From Paraflavitalea sp966211765 (GTDB taxonomy: Bacteria > Bacteroidota > Bacteroidia > Chitinophagales > Chitinophagaceae): a DNA stretch of 64,000 nt. Positions 9,142-19,600 of the stretch are shown here, piece after piece (position 1 is the first letter of the stretch; each line of letters starts with the position of its first letter). The stretch spans positions 43,201 through 107,200 of the forward strand of contig CBIHOV010000029.1 of NCBI GenBank assembly GCA_966211765.1, given 5' to 3'. A program made the position numbers and the translations under genes. The notes under the pieces are model-generated. The model saw only the letters and a list, made by a program, of their open reading frames with translations, did no database searches and had not been told where the DNA came from.

Positions 9142-9169
9142 TTGTTATATCAATATTCTATTACCTTTG
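9142..9169 (+). promoter_or_regulatory. Predicted mqnA promoter
   Basis: TTG (9142-9144), a 17-bp spacer and TACCTTTG (9162-9169) make a near-ideal Bacteroidota promoter. It sits between the divergent purB and mqnA genes and supports the downstream TTG start of mqnA. Confidence 0.65.
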
Positions 9170-9188
9170 CGCCGTAAAATTAAATCAA

Positions 9189-9965
9189 TTGGAGAAGATT
9201 AAGGTTGGAATCGTGAATTATCTCAATGCTAAACCGCTGGTTTATGGTTTAAAGCAGAGTGCCGTGATCCATGATATTGAATTAATTGCTGATTATCCGG
9301 CCAATATTGCCCGGCAATTGCTGGAGGGGAAAATAGATATTGGGTTGGTGCCGGTGGCCGTGATCCCTCACCTGAAAGAGCATTATATAAATACAGATTG
9401 GTGCATTGGTTGTGATGGTCCGGTGGCTTCTGTATGTTTATTTAGTGAGGTACCCATCGATCAGATCGAAACGGTATTGCTGGACTACCAAAGTCGCACT
9501 TCCGTAGCCCTGGCCAGAATATTACTGCGTGATCACTGGAAGATACAACCCAGCCTGGTGGATACTAAAACCGATTTCCGGGGAGATATCAAGGGTACTA
9601 CTGCCGGCGTGGTGATTGGCGACCGGGCACTGGAACAAAGAAACAAATCGGCGTATGTGTATGATCTCGGAGAAGCCTGGAAAAAGCTGACTGGTTTGCC
9701 ATTTGTATTTGCCGCCTGGGTAAGCAACAAAAAATTACCCGCATCATTTATAGCCGCTTTTAACCAAGCCAATGAAGCAGGGGTTAACATGATACCCAGC
9801 GTAGTGGCTACCACTCCTTACCCCGTATTTGACCTGCATGCTTATTATACACACTTTATCAATTATCAGCTCGACCCATCTAAACGGGCCGCGCTGCAAT
9901 TGTTTCTCGCAAAATTGACAGAAGAATTACAACCGGTCCAACCAGGTTTGTCAATAGTAAAATAA
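9189..9965 (+). CDS. mqnA: Chorismate dehydratase MqnA
   Basis: 258 residues with a TTG start. MqnA converts chorismate to 3-[(1-carboxyvinyl)oxy]benzoate, the first step of the futalosine route to menaquinone. The N-terminal KVGIVNYLNAKPL and the segment GKIDIGLVPVAVIP are family hallmarks of this periplasmic-binding-protein-like fold. No ATG is available near the conserved start: the frame begins TTG-GAG-AAG, giving (M)EKIKVG. The predicted promoter ends 19 bp before it. No other mqn gene is nearby. Confidence 0.93.
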   Translation: MEKIKVGIVNYLNAKPLVYGLKQSAVIHDIELIADYPANIARQLLEGKIDIGLVPVAVIPHLKEHYINTDWCIGCDGPVASVCLFSEVPIDQIETVLLDYQSRTSVALARILLRDHWKIQPSLVDTKTDFRGDIKGTTAGVVIGDRALEQRNKSAYVYDLGEAWKKLTGLPFVFAAWVSNKKLPASFIAAFNQANEAGVNMIPSVVATTPYPVFDLHAYYTHFINYQLDPSKRAALQLFLAKLTEELQPVQPGLSIVK

Positions 9966-10022
9966 CATCCGTATTTTAGCCCGTCAATATTTACTACGGT
10001 TATAAATAACGGGTATACCGGG

Positions 10023-12932
10023 ATGTTCAAGAGATCGCTGCTAATATATTTTTTTGTTTTATTTGTTGTTGCTGCTACCGGACAGGAATACAGTTATGCC
10101 CATTATGAAGTAAGAGATGGCCTGGCCGGCTCTGTGGTGTATGATGGGCTGGAAGACCAGGATGGGTTTCTGTGGTTTGCTACGGAAACGGGGGTAAGCC
10201 GTTTTGATGGTACGCATTTCTTCAATTTTACCAAAGCCAATGGACTGCCGGATAATGATATTGTAAAATTATTCCTGGATTCCCGGGGAAGGGTTTGGAT
10301 GATGCCCTTTCGAAATACAATCTGTTATTATTGGAAAGGCAAGATCTATACCCAGGAAAATGATTCCCTGCTAAAAAAGCTGCTCATTACGGGTCATATA
10401 CTGGACATGGTGGAAGACAGCCGGGGCAACCTATTAATAAAGGATGTAAAGGCATTTTTTATTGTTAGTCCCACCCAGGAAATATCTATCGTAAGAAGTA
10501 TTGATAATAGTGGTTTTTTTGCCAGTAATGCCGGTTTAATGCCCAATGGAAATTTTAAAGTACTCCTACAGCAGTTTATGGGCAGTCTTTTTTATACTGT
10601 AGAAGTCGATGCCCGTGCTTCCATCATTGGGAAGAAAGTTTTCCCGTTCAGACCCATGATGTACCAGTGTAACTATTTTACGCCGTCCTTAGAAATATAC
10701 CGGCAGGATGATAGTTTACTTATTAGCAGTAAAATGGGACTGCATACGATAGCAGTACCACCTGGTTTTAATAACCTATCGGTGATCAATGATAGTCTTT
10801 GTGCTTTTAATACTGGTAACGGCACTCTTCTATATAGTATAACGGAAGGTAAAGTGGTCAGGGAAGTGCTGCAGGGTAAAAATATGAATTCCGTTTTCCG
10901 CGACAAGGAAGGCAATTATTGGTTCCTGACTGCGGGGGCAGGTATCTTCCGTATTGGCTCATTTGAGTTTATCAATTTCACTTTTTCTGAAAACAACAAA
11001 GATCACCTGGCTGTATTCAGTGTGAATAAAATCGACTCGCTGTTGTATGTAGGTTCAGAAAGATCGTCCTTATTCACTATTGATGCCAAAGCACAGAAAA
11101 TACAGGACCACTATAGGGTCAAGGGGGCTGTAAATACCAAAATAATCTCCATTCTCCGGTTCTCTCCGCATCGCATTTTATTGGGAACGACTCAGGGTGT
11201 GGTTGACTTGAGCAGACCTGATAGAGGGGGAAACATTGCTATTAGTGTCAAGTCTATGCATATTGACGGGAATGGGTTATTGGTCAGTACACAATCAGGG
11301 GCAGAGCGGGCAACTGCCGACTTGGTTTTTAGTAATCTGATGGGGACAGGAGAAAGGTCTACCTCTTCCTATGTGCAAAATAAGGCGTACTACAACGGTA
11401 CGCTAAACGGCTTGTACACCTTGGATAGCAATGGAAAATACACCTGGCTGGGCGATAAAGAGCCACTGTTCCGTAGCAGGATCTCGGACATTGAGGGTGG
11501 ACATGATGGTACTATATGGATAGCTACCCATGGCGATGGCCTGATCGGTTACAAGGATGGAAAACTGAGTTGGTCTATCCGCCAAAAGGATGGATTGACC
11601 AGTGATATATGCCGCAATGTGTTTATTGCCGATAATGATGTGTGGGTAGGCACTGACAGAGGGCTCAACAGGATCGAATGGCATAAGGGCCGTTACAATA
11701 TTACCACCTTTGCCAGTGGGAATGGTCTGATGTCGGATATTATTAATGCCGTTCATGTGGAAGATTCACAGGTATATGTGGGCACGGCTGCCGGCCTCAC
11801 GACTTTCGATGCCAATAAAATAACGCTGAATTCTTACTGTAAGCTGCGTATGACCGGTATCCAGGCCTCGGGCCGGGCATGGGCTACTGATACGGCAGGG
11901 TTTACACTGCCGCCCACCAACAATGCCATCCGGTTTGACTTTGTGGGTATATCCTACAAATCGGCCGGTGATATCACGTACCGGTACCGGCTGGTGGGAC
12001 TCAATGATGCCTGGGACACCACCCGCGAAACTTTTCTAAATTATTTGTCCCTGCCTTCGGGGGATTATGAACTGCAATTAACGGCTACCAATAAGTTTGG
12101 GGTGGAAAGTGAGCGGATACTTATTCCCTTCCAGGTAGAAAAGCTATTCTGGGAAAAAACATGGTTCAGGATAATGGCTATCATATTAGCCTGGATTTTG
12201 ATATGGATTTTTGTGAATGCGCGCATCAAGAGAGTACGCAGGCAAAATGATGAGAAGATGCAGATCAGTAACCGGATGGCAGAACTGGAGCAAATGGCCC
12301 TGAAGGCGCAAATGAACCCGCATTTTATCTTTAACAGCCTCAATTCGGTGCAGCAGTATGTAATCGATAAGGACCTGCTGGGCGCCAATAAATTCATCAC
12401 GGAGTTTTCGCGGCTTATCAGGCTTACGCTGGATATTTCTTCCAAGACCAGGATCAATATTTATGAAGAAATTAGCTACCTCGCTACTTATCTTGAATTG
12501 GAAAAAACGAAATTCGAGGACAAATTTTCATATACAGTAGTGGCAGCGCCGGACATTGATCCTTTCGATTGGTTTATACCACCTATGATCCTGCAACCTT
12601 ATGTGGAGAACAGCATCCGGCATGGCGTACGGTACCGCAACGATAAAGAAGGGCATATAAGGGTATCTTTCAGGCTGGATCAACAGTACCTGGTATGCCA
12701 GGTGGAAGACAATGGTGTGGGCCGAAAAAAAGCCGGCCAGTATAAAAGTGAGATACCCATCGAATACCAATCGAAGGGCATGACACTTACGGCTAAACGG
12801 ATCGATATGCTCAACAAAAACAGTGCAACTCCTGCATTGATCGACATTGAAGACCTTGAAACAAATAATATACCTGCCGGTACGAGGGTAACCCTCCGGT
12901 TCCCCCTGGACATCGCCGGTAGAAGTACCTAA
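10023..12932 (+). CDS. Propeller sensor histidine kinase (Reg_prop, Y_Y_Y, LytS-type kinase), copy 1
   Basis: 969 residues. A signal peptide (about 1-21) is followed by a two-component-regulator propeller (about 25-620; DGFLWFATETGVSRFDG is a clear Reg_prop blade). Next come a Y_Y_Y domain (about 630-705), one transmembrane helix (about 712-735) and a His_kinase-type (PF06580) catalytic part. The phospho-acceptor is H767 in NPHFIFNSLNS; the N-box PYVENSIRHG and the G-box EDNGVGRKKA follow. It probably senses an extracytoplasmic ligand, often a glycan in this phylum, and phosphorylates the LytTR regulator encoded 12 bp downstream. Its kinase half is almost identical to that of copy 2, while the middle of the propeller has diverged. 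Confidence 0.9.
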   Translation: MFKRSLLIYFFVLFVVAATGQEYSYAHYEVRDGLAGSVVYDGLEDQDGFLWFATETGVSRFDGTHFFNFTKANGLPDNDIVKLFLDSRGRVWMMPFRNTICYYWKGKIYTQENDSLLKKLLITGHILDMVEDSRGNLLIKDVKAFFIVSPTQEISIVRSIDNSGFFASNAGLMPNGNFKVLLQQFMGSLFYTVEVDARASIIGKKVFPFRPMMYQCNYFTPSLEIYRQDDSLLISSKMGLHTIAVPPGFNNLSVINDSLCAFNTGNGTLLYSITEGKVVREVLQGKNMNSVFRDKEGNYWFLTAGAGIFRIGSFEFINFTFSENNKDHLAVFSVNKIDSLLYVGSERSSLFTIDAKAQKIQDHYRVKGAVNTKIISILRFSPHRILLGTTQGVVDLSRPDRGGNIAISVKSMHIDGNGLLVSTQSGAERATADLVFSNLMGTGERSTSSYVQNKAYYNGTLNGLYTLDSNGKYTWLGDKEPLFRSRISDIEGGHDGTIWIATHGDGLIGYKDGKLSWSIRQKDGLTSDICRNVFIADNDVWVGTDRGLNRIEWHKGRYNITTFASGNGLMSDIINAVHVEDSQVYVGTAAGLTTFDANKITLNSYCKLRMTGIQASGRAWATDTAGFTLPPTNNAIRFDFVGISYKSAGDITYRYRLVGLNDAWDTTRETFLNYLSLPSGDYELQLTATNKFGVESERILIPFQVEKLFWEKTWFRIMAIILAWILIWIFVNARIKRVRRQNDEKMQISNRMAELEQMALKAQMNPHFIFNSLNSVQQYVIDKDLLGANKFITEFSRLIRLTLDISSKTRINIYEEISYLATYLELEKTKFEDKFSYTVVAAPDIDPFDWFIPPMILQPYVENSIRHGVRYRNDKEGHIRVSFRLDQQYLVCQVEDNGVGRKKAGQYKSEIPIEYQSKGMTLTAKRIDMLNKNSATPALIDIEDLETNNIPAGTRVTLRFPLDIAGRST

Positions 12933-12944
12933 AACTGCTTACCC

Positions 12945-13694
12945 ATGATACGTGCTTTGTTGATTGACGATGAACCCAAAAATAACCGCATCCTGAAATT
13001 GATGCTGGAAGAATTTTGCCCCCAGGTAGAGGTAGAGGGGCAGGCAGACAATGCCGAAGAAGGAGTAAAGCTAATTCAGGATACAGAACCTGACCTGGTA
13101 TTCCTGGATATCGAAATGCCCTATGGCAGCGGGTTTGATCTGTTGGATAAGTTAAAACCTGTAAGCTTTGAGATCATCTTTATTACGGCCTTTAATAACT
13201 ATTCCCTCAAAGCTATTAAATACAGTGCCCTGGACTACCTGTTGAAGCCGGTAAATATTGACGAATTAATAGCAGCCGTGGGCAAGGCTTCAGAAAAGGT
13301 GGCAACACGCAATACCAATGCCCGTATAGAAAACCTGCTGTACAACCTGAAAAGGCCGCAGCAGGGACTTCAGAAAATAGCCCTGCCTTCCAAAGAAGGA
13401 TATGTATTTGTGTCTATTACCGATATCATCCGGTGCGAATCGAAAGGCGGTTATACCACTTTCTTTATTAAAGACATGGAAAAGATCGTGTCATCAAAGA
13501 ATATCAAGGAGTATGAACCTTTACTTACAGATGATACCTTTTTCAGGATACACAATTCGCATATTGTCAACCTCAATCATGTAAAAAAGTACCACCGGGG
13601 CCGGGGTGGATATCTTGAAATGGAAGATGGCGCCCTGATTGAAGTGGCTACCCGCCGTAAGGACGAATTGATGGCCCGCTTTGGCCTATTATGA
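12945..13694 (+). CDS. LytTR-family response regulator
   Basis: 249 residues. The receiver domain (1-120) has the acidic pair in LLIDDEPKN, the phospho-acceptor D55 in LVFLDIEMP, T81 and K101 (LLKPVN). A linker leads to the LytTR DNA-binding domain (about 145-245) with RCESKGGYTTFF and FRIHNSHIVNLNHVKKYHRG. LytTR proteins bind pairs of 9-bp direct repeats separated by 12-13 bp. The gene sits between two paralogous propeller kinases, 12 bp after the first and overlapping the second by 4 bp (ATGA), so the three should be co-translated. Matching direct repeats lie before the adhesin gene two genes away. Confidence 0.95.
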   Translation: MIRALLIDDEPKNNRILKLMLEEFCPQVEVEGQADNAEEGVKLIQDTEPDLVFLDIEMPYGSGFDLLDKLKPVSFEIIFITAFNNYSLKAIKYSALDYLLKPVNIDELIAAVGKASEKVATRNTNARIENLLYNLKRPQQGLQKIALPSKEGYVFVSITDIIRCESKGGYTTFFIKDMEKIVSSKNIKEYEPLLTDDTFFRIHNSHIVNLNHVKKYHRGRGGYLEMEDGALIEVATRRKDELMARFGLL

Positions 13695-16624
13695 CCATAA
13701 ATTTACCAGGCATGGGGCTTAGGGAGATACTGACTGCTTTTTTGTTGTTTGTTTTTATAATTCCTGTCTCCGCGCAGGAATACAGTTATGCCCGTTATGA
13801 TGTAAAGGATGGGCTGGCTGGCTCTGTGGTATACCATGGGCTGGAAGATAAGGATGGGTTCCTGTGGTTTGCTACTGAAACTGGCGTGAGCCGGTTCGAT
13901 GGCACGCATTTCAAAAACTTCACGACGCAAGATGGCTTGCCGGATAATGAAATTCTCCGGTTGTTTGTGGATTCAAAGAACCGGGTATGGATGAGGCCAT
14001 TCAGAAATTCCATTTGTTATTATTGGAAAGGGAAGATATATAACCAGCAGAATGACTCCTTATTAAAAAGGTTGCGTTTAACTTCTGAAATTACCGACAT
14101 AGCTGAGGATCTCGCAGGTAATATATTAATAACCGAAAATAGTTCTGCTTATGTAATTACGCCACAGGGTAAAATTGTTAATGCCATCAACGGTCAAGTC
14201 AAGAATTTGTCAATAGTAAAGACTGGTATGCGTAATGATGGCAACTTTGGTATTATCAGCAACATAGATAAGGGCATTGCTTCCATATTGAACCTGGATC
14301 CGCAAACCTTTGCCGTTAAAAGGGAATCGACTCCATACAGGCCTGCTTTTTTTCATCTTTCCTGGATGTCGCCGGAGCTGAAAATATTTAATAGCGACGA
14401 TAGTATTTTTTTCCTCTCGGATGCCGATAAGCGGCGAACTGCTTACCCCAGAACAACCCTTATTAAAAATGTTTCTCCCTTGAATGATAGTCTTTGCACA
14501 ATCAACGCTGTTGACGGGGTTACCATTTTTGATTTCAGAAAGGGGAAGGTCATCAATCATTGCCTGCAAGGCAAAATTGTAAATGCCGCACTGTTGGATA
14601 GAGAAGGCAATTACTGGTTTATGACTTCGGGATTGGGTATTTACAGGGTGGGATCATTTCAATTCGTAAACTATACTTTTAATTTAAATAAGGATGCGCT
14701 TTGTGTATATAGTGTATATAAAGCAGGCGCACATGTCTACGTTGGTACTGAAGAATCCGTTTTATGGAAGGTTGAAAGCGGATCCGGAAAAAAGGAATAC
14801 AATTACCTGTATGGGAAGGCTGCTTTTGCAAGGCCTGTATCAATTATATCCTTTAACAAGGGTTTGGTTCTTGGGACCGATCTGGGGCTTCTTTTAATAA
14901 GCCATACAGGCAAGCGAATGAAGCACTCAGAGTTGACCAGTGTAAAATCGATATCAGTTTATAAAGGCAATTTATTAGTAAGTTCGAACAATGGCATTTT
15001 CATCGTTAATGACAGTTTAGGTTTAAATAATGTCCTTTGGCACGGGCGTTCAACAGCCTGTTTTGCGGTGCAGGACACCATTTATGTAGGGACATTGATG
15101 GGAATGTTTGTGGTAAACGCCACCAGGCAGGGACTGTTTTTAGGGGACAGGATACCCTTGTTCAATAGCAGGATAGCCGCCATTAACGCCTCACCGGATG
15201 GTACCTTGTGGGTCGCTACCAATGGCAATGGGCTTATCGGCTACCGCGATGGTCAAATTACCCACCATATGTTGCAAAAGGATGGCCTGACCAGCAATAT
15301 TTGCCGTACGCTTTTCATATCCGGCGATGATATATGGGTAGGAACGGATAAAGGGCTGAACCGGCTACAGCGACAAGCTAATGGTTATGAAATTACCACT
15401 TATACCACCACCGATGGTTTATTGGCAGATATTGTCAATAGTGTTTATGTAGATGGCTCTCAATTGTATGTAGGTACGCCTGCCGGATTAACGACCTTCG
15501 ACGCCAATAAAATATCGCTGAACTCATTTTGTAAGCTGCATATTACAGACATTCTTGTAGCAGGAAGGGAAAGGATCATGGATTCGGTGGAATTTTCCTT
15601 GCCTCCCAGAGATAATGCCATCCGGTTTGACTATGTGGGCATTTCATATCGCTCGGCCGGAGATATTATCTACCGATACCGGTTGGTGGGGCTGAATGAG
15701 GCCTGGCAAACTACCCGGGAAACCTTTCTCAGTTATCCTTCACTGCCTTCAGGTGATTATGAGTTGCAGGTAAAAGCTACCAACAAGTATGGAGTGGAAA
15801 GTGATATGATCCGTATCCCTTTCCGGGTGGAGAAGCTATTATGGGAAAAAACATGGGTTAGAATAATTGCTTTAATCATTGCCTGGGTATTGATATGGCT
15901 TTTTGTGCATGCGCGCATCAAAAGAGTGCGCCGGCAAAATGATGAGAAGCTGCAGATCAATAACCGGATGGCGGAACTGGAGCAGATGGCGCTAAAGGCA
16001 CAAATGAATCCTCATTTTATCTTTAACAGCCTCAATTCGGTGCAGCAGTATGTAATAGATAAGGATGTGCTGGGAGCCAATAAATTCATCACGGAGTTTT
16101 CGCGGCTTATCAGGCTTACGTTGGATATTTCTTCTAAGACCAGGATCAATATTTATGAAGAAATTAGTTACCTGGCTACTTATCTTGAACTGGAAAAAAC
16201 GAAATTCGAGGACAAATTTTCCTATAGTGTAGTGGCAGCGCCAGACATTGCTACATTCGACTTGTTTATACCGCCCATGATCTTACAACCTTACGTGGAG
16301 AACAGCATCCGGCACGGTGTGCGGTACCGCAATGACAAAGAAGGGCATATAAGGGTATCCTTCAGCCTGGATCAACAGTACCTGATATGCCAGGTGGAAG
16401 ACAATGGGGTAGGGCGCAAAAAAGCCGGGCAGTATAAAAGTGAGATACCCATTGAGTACCAATCGAAGGGTATGACGCTTACGGCTAAACGGATCGAAAT
16501 GCTCAACAAAAGCAGCGTAACCCCTGTATTGATCGAAATCGAAGACCTTGCAATAAATAATATACCTGCAGGTACAAGGGTTACTCTCTGGTTTCCCCTG
16601 GAGAGTGCCAGTAGAATTACCTAA
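13691..16624 (+). CDS. Propeller sensor histidine kinase (Reg_prop, Y_Y_Y, LytS-type kinase), copy 2
   Basis: 977 residues, a paralogue of copy 1 with the same order of domains: signal peptide, Reg_prop propeller, Y_Y_Y, one transmembrane helix and a PF06580 kinase. The phospho-acceptor is H775 in NPHFIFNSLNS. The first 110 residues and the last 400 are very close to copy 1, with long runs of near-identical DNA in the kinase. Roughly residues 125-450 differ, which suggests a different ligand. The start overlaps the regulator stop as ATGA; a second ATG at 13712 would also leave an intact signal peptide. It converges on the adhesin gene with 10 bp between the stops. Confidence 0.9.
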   Translation: MTINLPGMGLREILTAFLLFVFIIPVSAQEYSYARYDVKDGLAGSVVYHGLEDKDGFLWFATETGVSRFDGTHFKNFTTQDGLPDNEILRLFVDSKNRVWMRPFRNSICYYWKGKIYNQQNDSLLKRLRLTSEITDIAEDLAGNILITENSSAYVITPQGKIVNAINGQVKNLSIVKTGMRNDGNFGIISNIDKGIASILNLDPQTFAVKRESTPYRPAFFHLSWMSPELKIFNSDDSIFFLSDADKRRTAYPRTTLIKNVSPLNDSLCTINAVDGVTIFDFRKGKVINHCLQGKIVNAALLDREGNYWFMTSGLGIYRVGSFQFVNYTFNLNKDALCVYSVYKAGAHVYVGTEESVLWKVESGSGKKEYNYLYGKAAFARPVSIISFNKGLVLGTDLGLLLISHTGKRMKHSELTSVKSISVYKGNLLVSSNNGIFIVNDSLGLNNVLWHGRSTACFAVQDTIYVGTLMGMFVVNATRQGLFLGDRIPLFNSRIAAINASPDGTLWVATNGNGLIGYRDGQITHHMLQKDGLTSNICRTLFISGDDIWVGTDKGLNRLQRQANGYEITTYTTTDGLLADIVNSVYVDGSQLYVGTPAGLTTFDANKISLNSFCKLHITDILVAGRERIMDSVEFSLPPRDNAIRFDYVGISYRSAGDIIYRYRLVGLNEAWQTTRETFLSYPSLPSGDYELQVKATNKYGVESDMIRIPFRVEKLLWEKTWVRIIALIIAWVLIWLFVHARIKRVRRQNDEKLQINNRMAELEQMALKAQMNPHFIFNSLNSVQQYVIDKDVLGANKFITEFSRLIRLTLDISSKTRINIYEEISYLATYLELEKTKFEDKFSYSVVAAPDIATFDLFIPPMILQPYVENSIRHGVRYRNDKEGHIRVSFSLDQQYLICQVEDNGVGRKKAGQYKSEIPIEYQSKGMTLTAKRIEMLNKSSVTPVLIEIEDLAINNIPAGTRVTLWFPLESASRIT

Positions 16625-16634
16625 GGGGAGGCTG

Positions 16635-19600
16635 TTACCTTATCAGCGTCACCATGCCTTTCCGGCTTATTTCTCCACATAAGGTGCTTGCCTTGATCAC
16701 AAACACATATGCCCCGGCATCCAGGGGCTTGCCCCTGTAAGTGCCATCCCAGCATTGGGAAGGGTTATTGGTTTGGAATACCAGTTGCCCCCAGCGATTG
16801 TAAATAGTGAATACTTCTATTTTGGCATTGCCCCATCGCTTAATGCCAAAGCAATCGTTGTTGCCATCACCATTGGGTGTAAATGCATTGGGAGCTATAA
16901 ACCGGGGTATCCCATCTTTGCTCACCTGTACCTGAATATAGGCGCTGGAGGTACAGCCAAACTCGTTGGCGCCAGTGACTTTAAAATAAGTGGTCGTGTC
17001 TACAGTGGCTATGGGGCTTGCCTTATGAGGGTCATCGAGGCCTGCCACCGGACTCCAATTGTATTGTAAAGCTCCGGCAGCCTTTAATTGGGCTGTGGGT
17101 GTATTACAATTCACATCATTGACTTTATCTGCCATTACCACCGGGTTGGGATTGACAACGATCCGCATGTTGATGGTCGTATCAAAACTGCAGACAGATT
17201 CCCGGATATACACGCTGAACAAAGTAGTGACAACCGGAGTAGCCAGGGGGCTGGATGATTGGGCATCGTTAAGCAGGTTGGCAGGTGTCCATTGATACAG
17301 ATCACCTCCGGCTGCCTTTAAAGCCTGGCTATTGCCATCACAAATAGCCCGATTGCCGGTGGCGGTAAAAACCGGGTAAGGACGTACAGCTATCTGGACC
17401 GAGTCGGGATTGATGCAATTATGATTGTCTGTAATGGCCACTTTAAATGTAATAGGTTCTGTTCCTACGGTGGCTATGGGATGGTCGCTGGCTGCATTGG
17501 ACAATTGTGCTGCCGGAGACCATGCATAGGACACACCACCTGCAATAAAGAGCGGGAAAGTCGCATTACGGCAAACGAGGGTGTCAGGAGTTTTGCTGAT
17601 GTCAGGTTTGGGAAACGTATTGACAGTTACTGTATCTTTCGCAACGCAGCCATGAATGGTAGTGCCTGTTACAATATATTCGGTACTTGCTGCCGGTGTA
17701 GCAATGGGATTGGCAATGGCAGGGTTCGATAATCCGATAGCCGGAGACCAGGTATAAGTGGCAGCGCCTGTTGTGAACAGGGATACTGGTTTTTCCTTGC
17801 AGATGGTAGTATCGCTCACTGATCTAACCACGGGCTTTTCTACTTTGATCACCACACTATCTTGTTTGATGAATACAGGTGCAAAGGACAAGTCATCGAG
17901 TGCAAAGTCATTGCCAAGACCATTGGTGTTTTGATTTACTATAGCAATGTGGGCCGTAGTATTGTTGCCTGAATTCCAGGTTTCATAAAATTGTTCCCAC
18001 TGGCAGGTAACACTGCTGGCATTAAATACATTACCCAATAATTTACCGTTGATGAAGAATTGCAGCCTGGCAGGATTGCCCGAGAAAATAGATTGTATCC
18101 AACAGGAAAAAGCGTAATTGGTATTAGGAGTAATTGCTATTGTTGTGTACCAAACTTTTTGTCCGGCAATACCAGCGCCGTCAAATAGCATCATCTTACC
18201 GTTTGAACCGGTGTGATCATTGCATTTAGCTGCCCAGGTATTCCATGCTGAAGGATCGCTGTTGATGCCATATACTCCAATTATAGTACTGTTGCCTGCT
18301 GAATAGATGTAATCTGTACCAAACCCGGAATTGCCAGCAGAAAAATCGCTGTTTATGATCAGGTTATTACCAGTAATGTTGGTGTTTACATAATACGTAA
18401 TATCCTGTAGCGTATTGGTAACAGGGTTTTGAACAGTTGGATCATCCAGGTAAGTAGTGGGAAACCAGCAATAGCTTAATGCCGGTTTAGCCCTTAGTTG
18501 TTTGGTGGTTCCGTAGCAAATTACTGTATCGGGTGTGAGAATAATATCCTCTTTTATCAAATTAATGGAAATGACCTTGGTTACAGTGTCAGTACAGGCC
18601 CCATCCGTTACACTAAACCGCACTTTATAATCACCCAATGCAGGATAGGTATGGCCTGGGGTCAGGCTCCCGGTAATAATTGGTCCATCGCCTATATCCC
18701 ACCAGGGGTTAGTTGTAGCTACACTTGCGTTGGTAAATTGCAGGGCGTATGGATTGCATACGTCCTGTTTGAACGTAAAGTCCGATACCTGCCTTATCGT
18801 TACTTTGAAGGTATCGGTTACTTTGCAATCAAAACTTTTGATCTCTACCCAATAAGTACCGGGTTGGGTAATGGTAATTGAATCTGTGGTGGCGCCTGTA
18901 TTCCACAGGTAAGTTACTTTTTTGGCGCCGCTTCCTATTTTGATATTGCCACCGGTGCATAGCGTAGGATATTGAGTAGGGGACTGAACCGGGGCGGGCA
19001 ATACCACTACTTGTTTGCAATAAGTAGCCTGCGTTGGCAAGCCATCATCTACCGTAAGGTTAATATTATAAGTGCCAGGTGTATTGTATACAATAGGTGG
19101 TGGATGCTGCGCTGTTGAGTTGGGAATGCTGGCATTGGTGCATCCGGGAAAACGCAAGCTGGTTATGGTATTGTTGCTCACATTGGTCACAAATCCATAA
19201 ATGTCTTCTTTTACCCTGAATAGCCTGGAGATGGAATGTGCGAAATTGAGGTTGCCGATATTACCCAGGTTGCTGGCTGTAGGTATGGAGGAGAGGTCAT
19301 TGTTGAAATTAAAACTGGAAATATAGCCCAGACCTGGCTGGCCATTGGCTACGAAACCTATAATTTGTCCACACGACCGCATAATGGTAAGGTCTCTGGG
19401 TGTCACCATGATGTTGCCAGGGTTGCCCAGGTTAACACCAATAGGCGCATTTAACAAAGACGATCCAAAATCCAATCTTGTTAAGGAAGCCGTACTGCCT
19501 GCATTCGAGATAAATACCTTGTAATTGCCATTGTCGTTGATGGTATAGATACCTGTTGGATAATTAAGCCCGCCAATATTGCCCAAGTTGGTGGCGGTAG

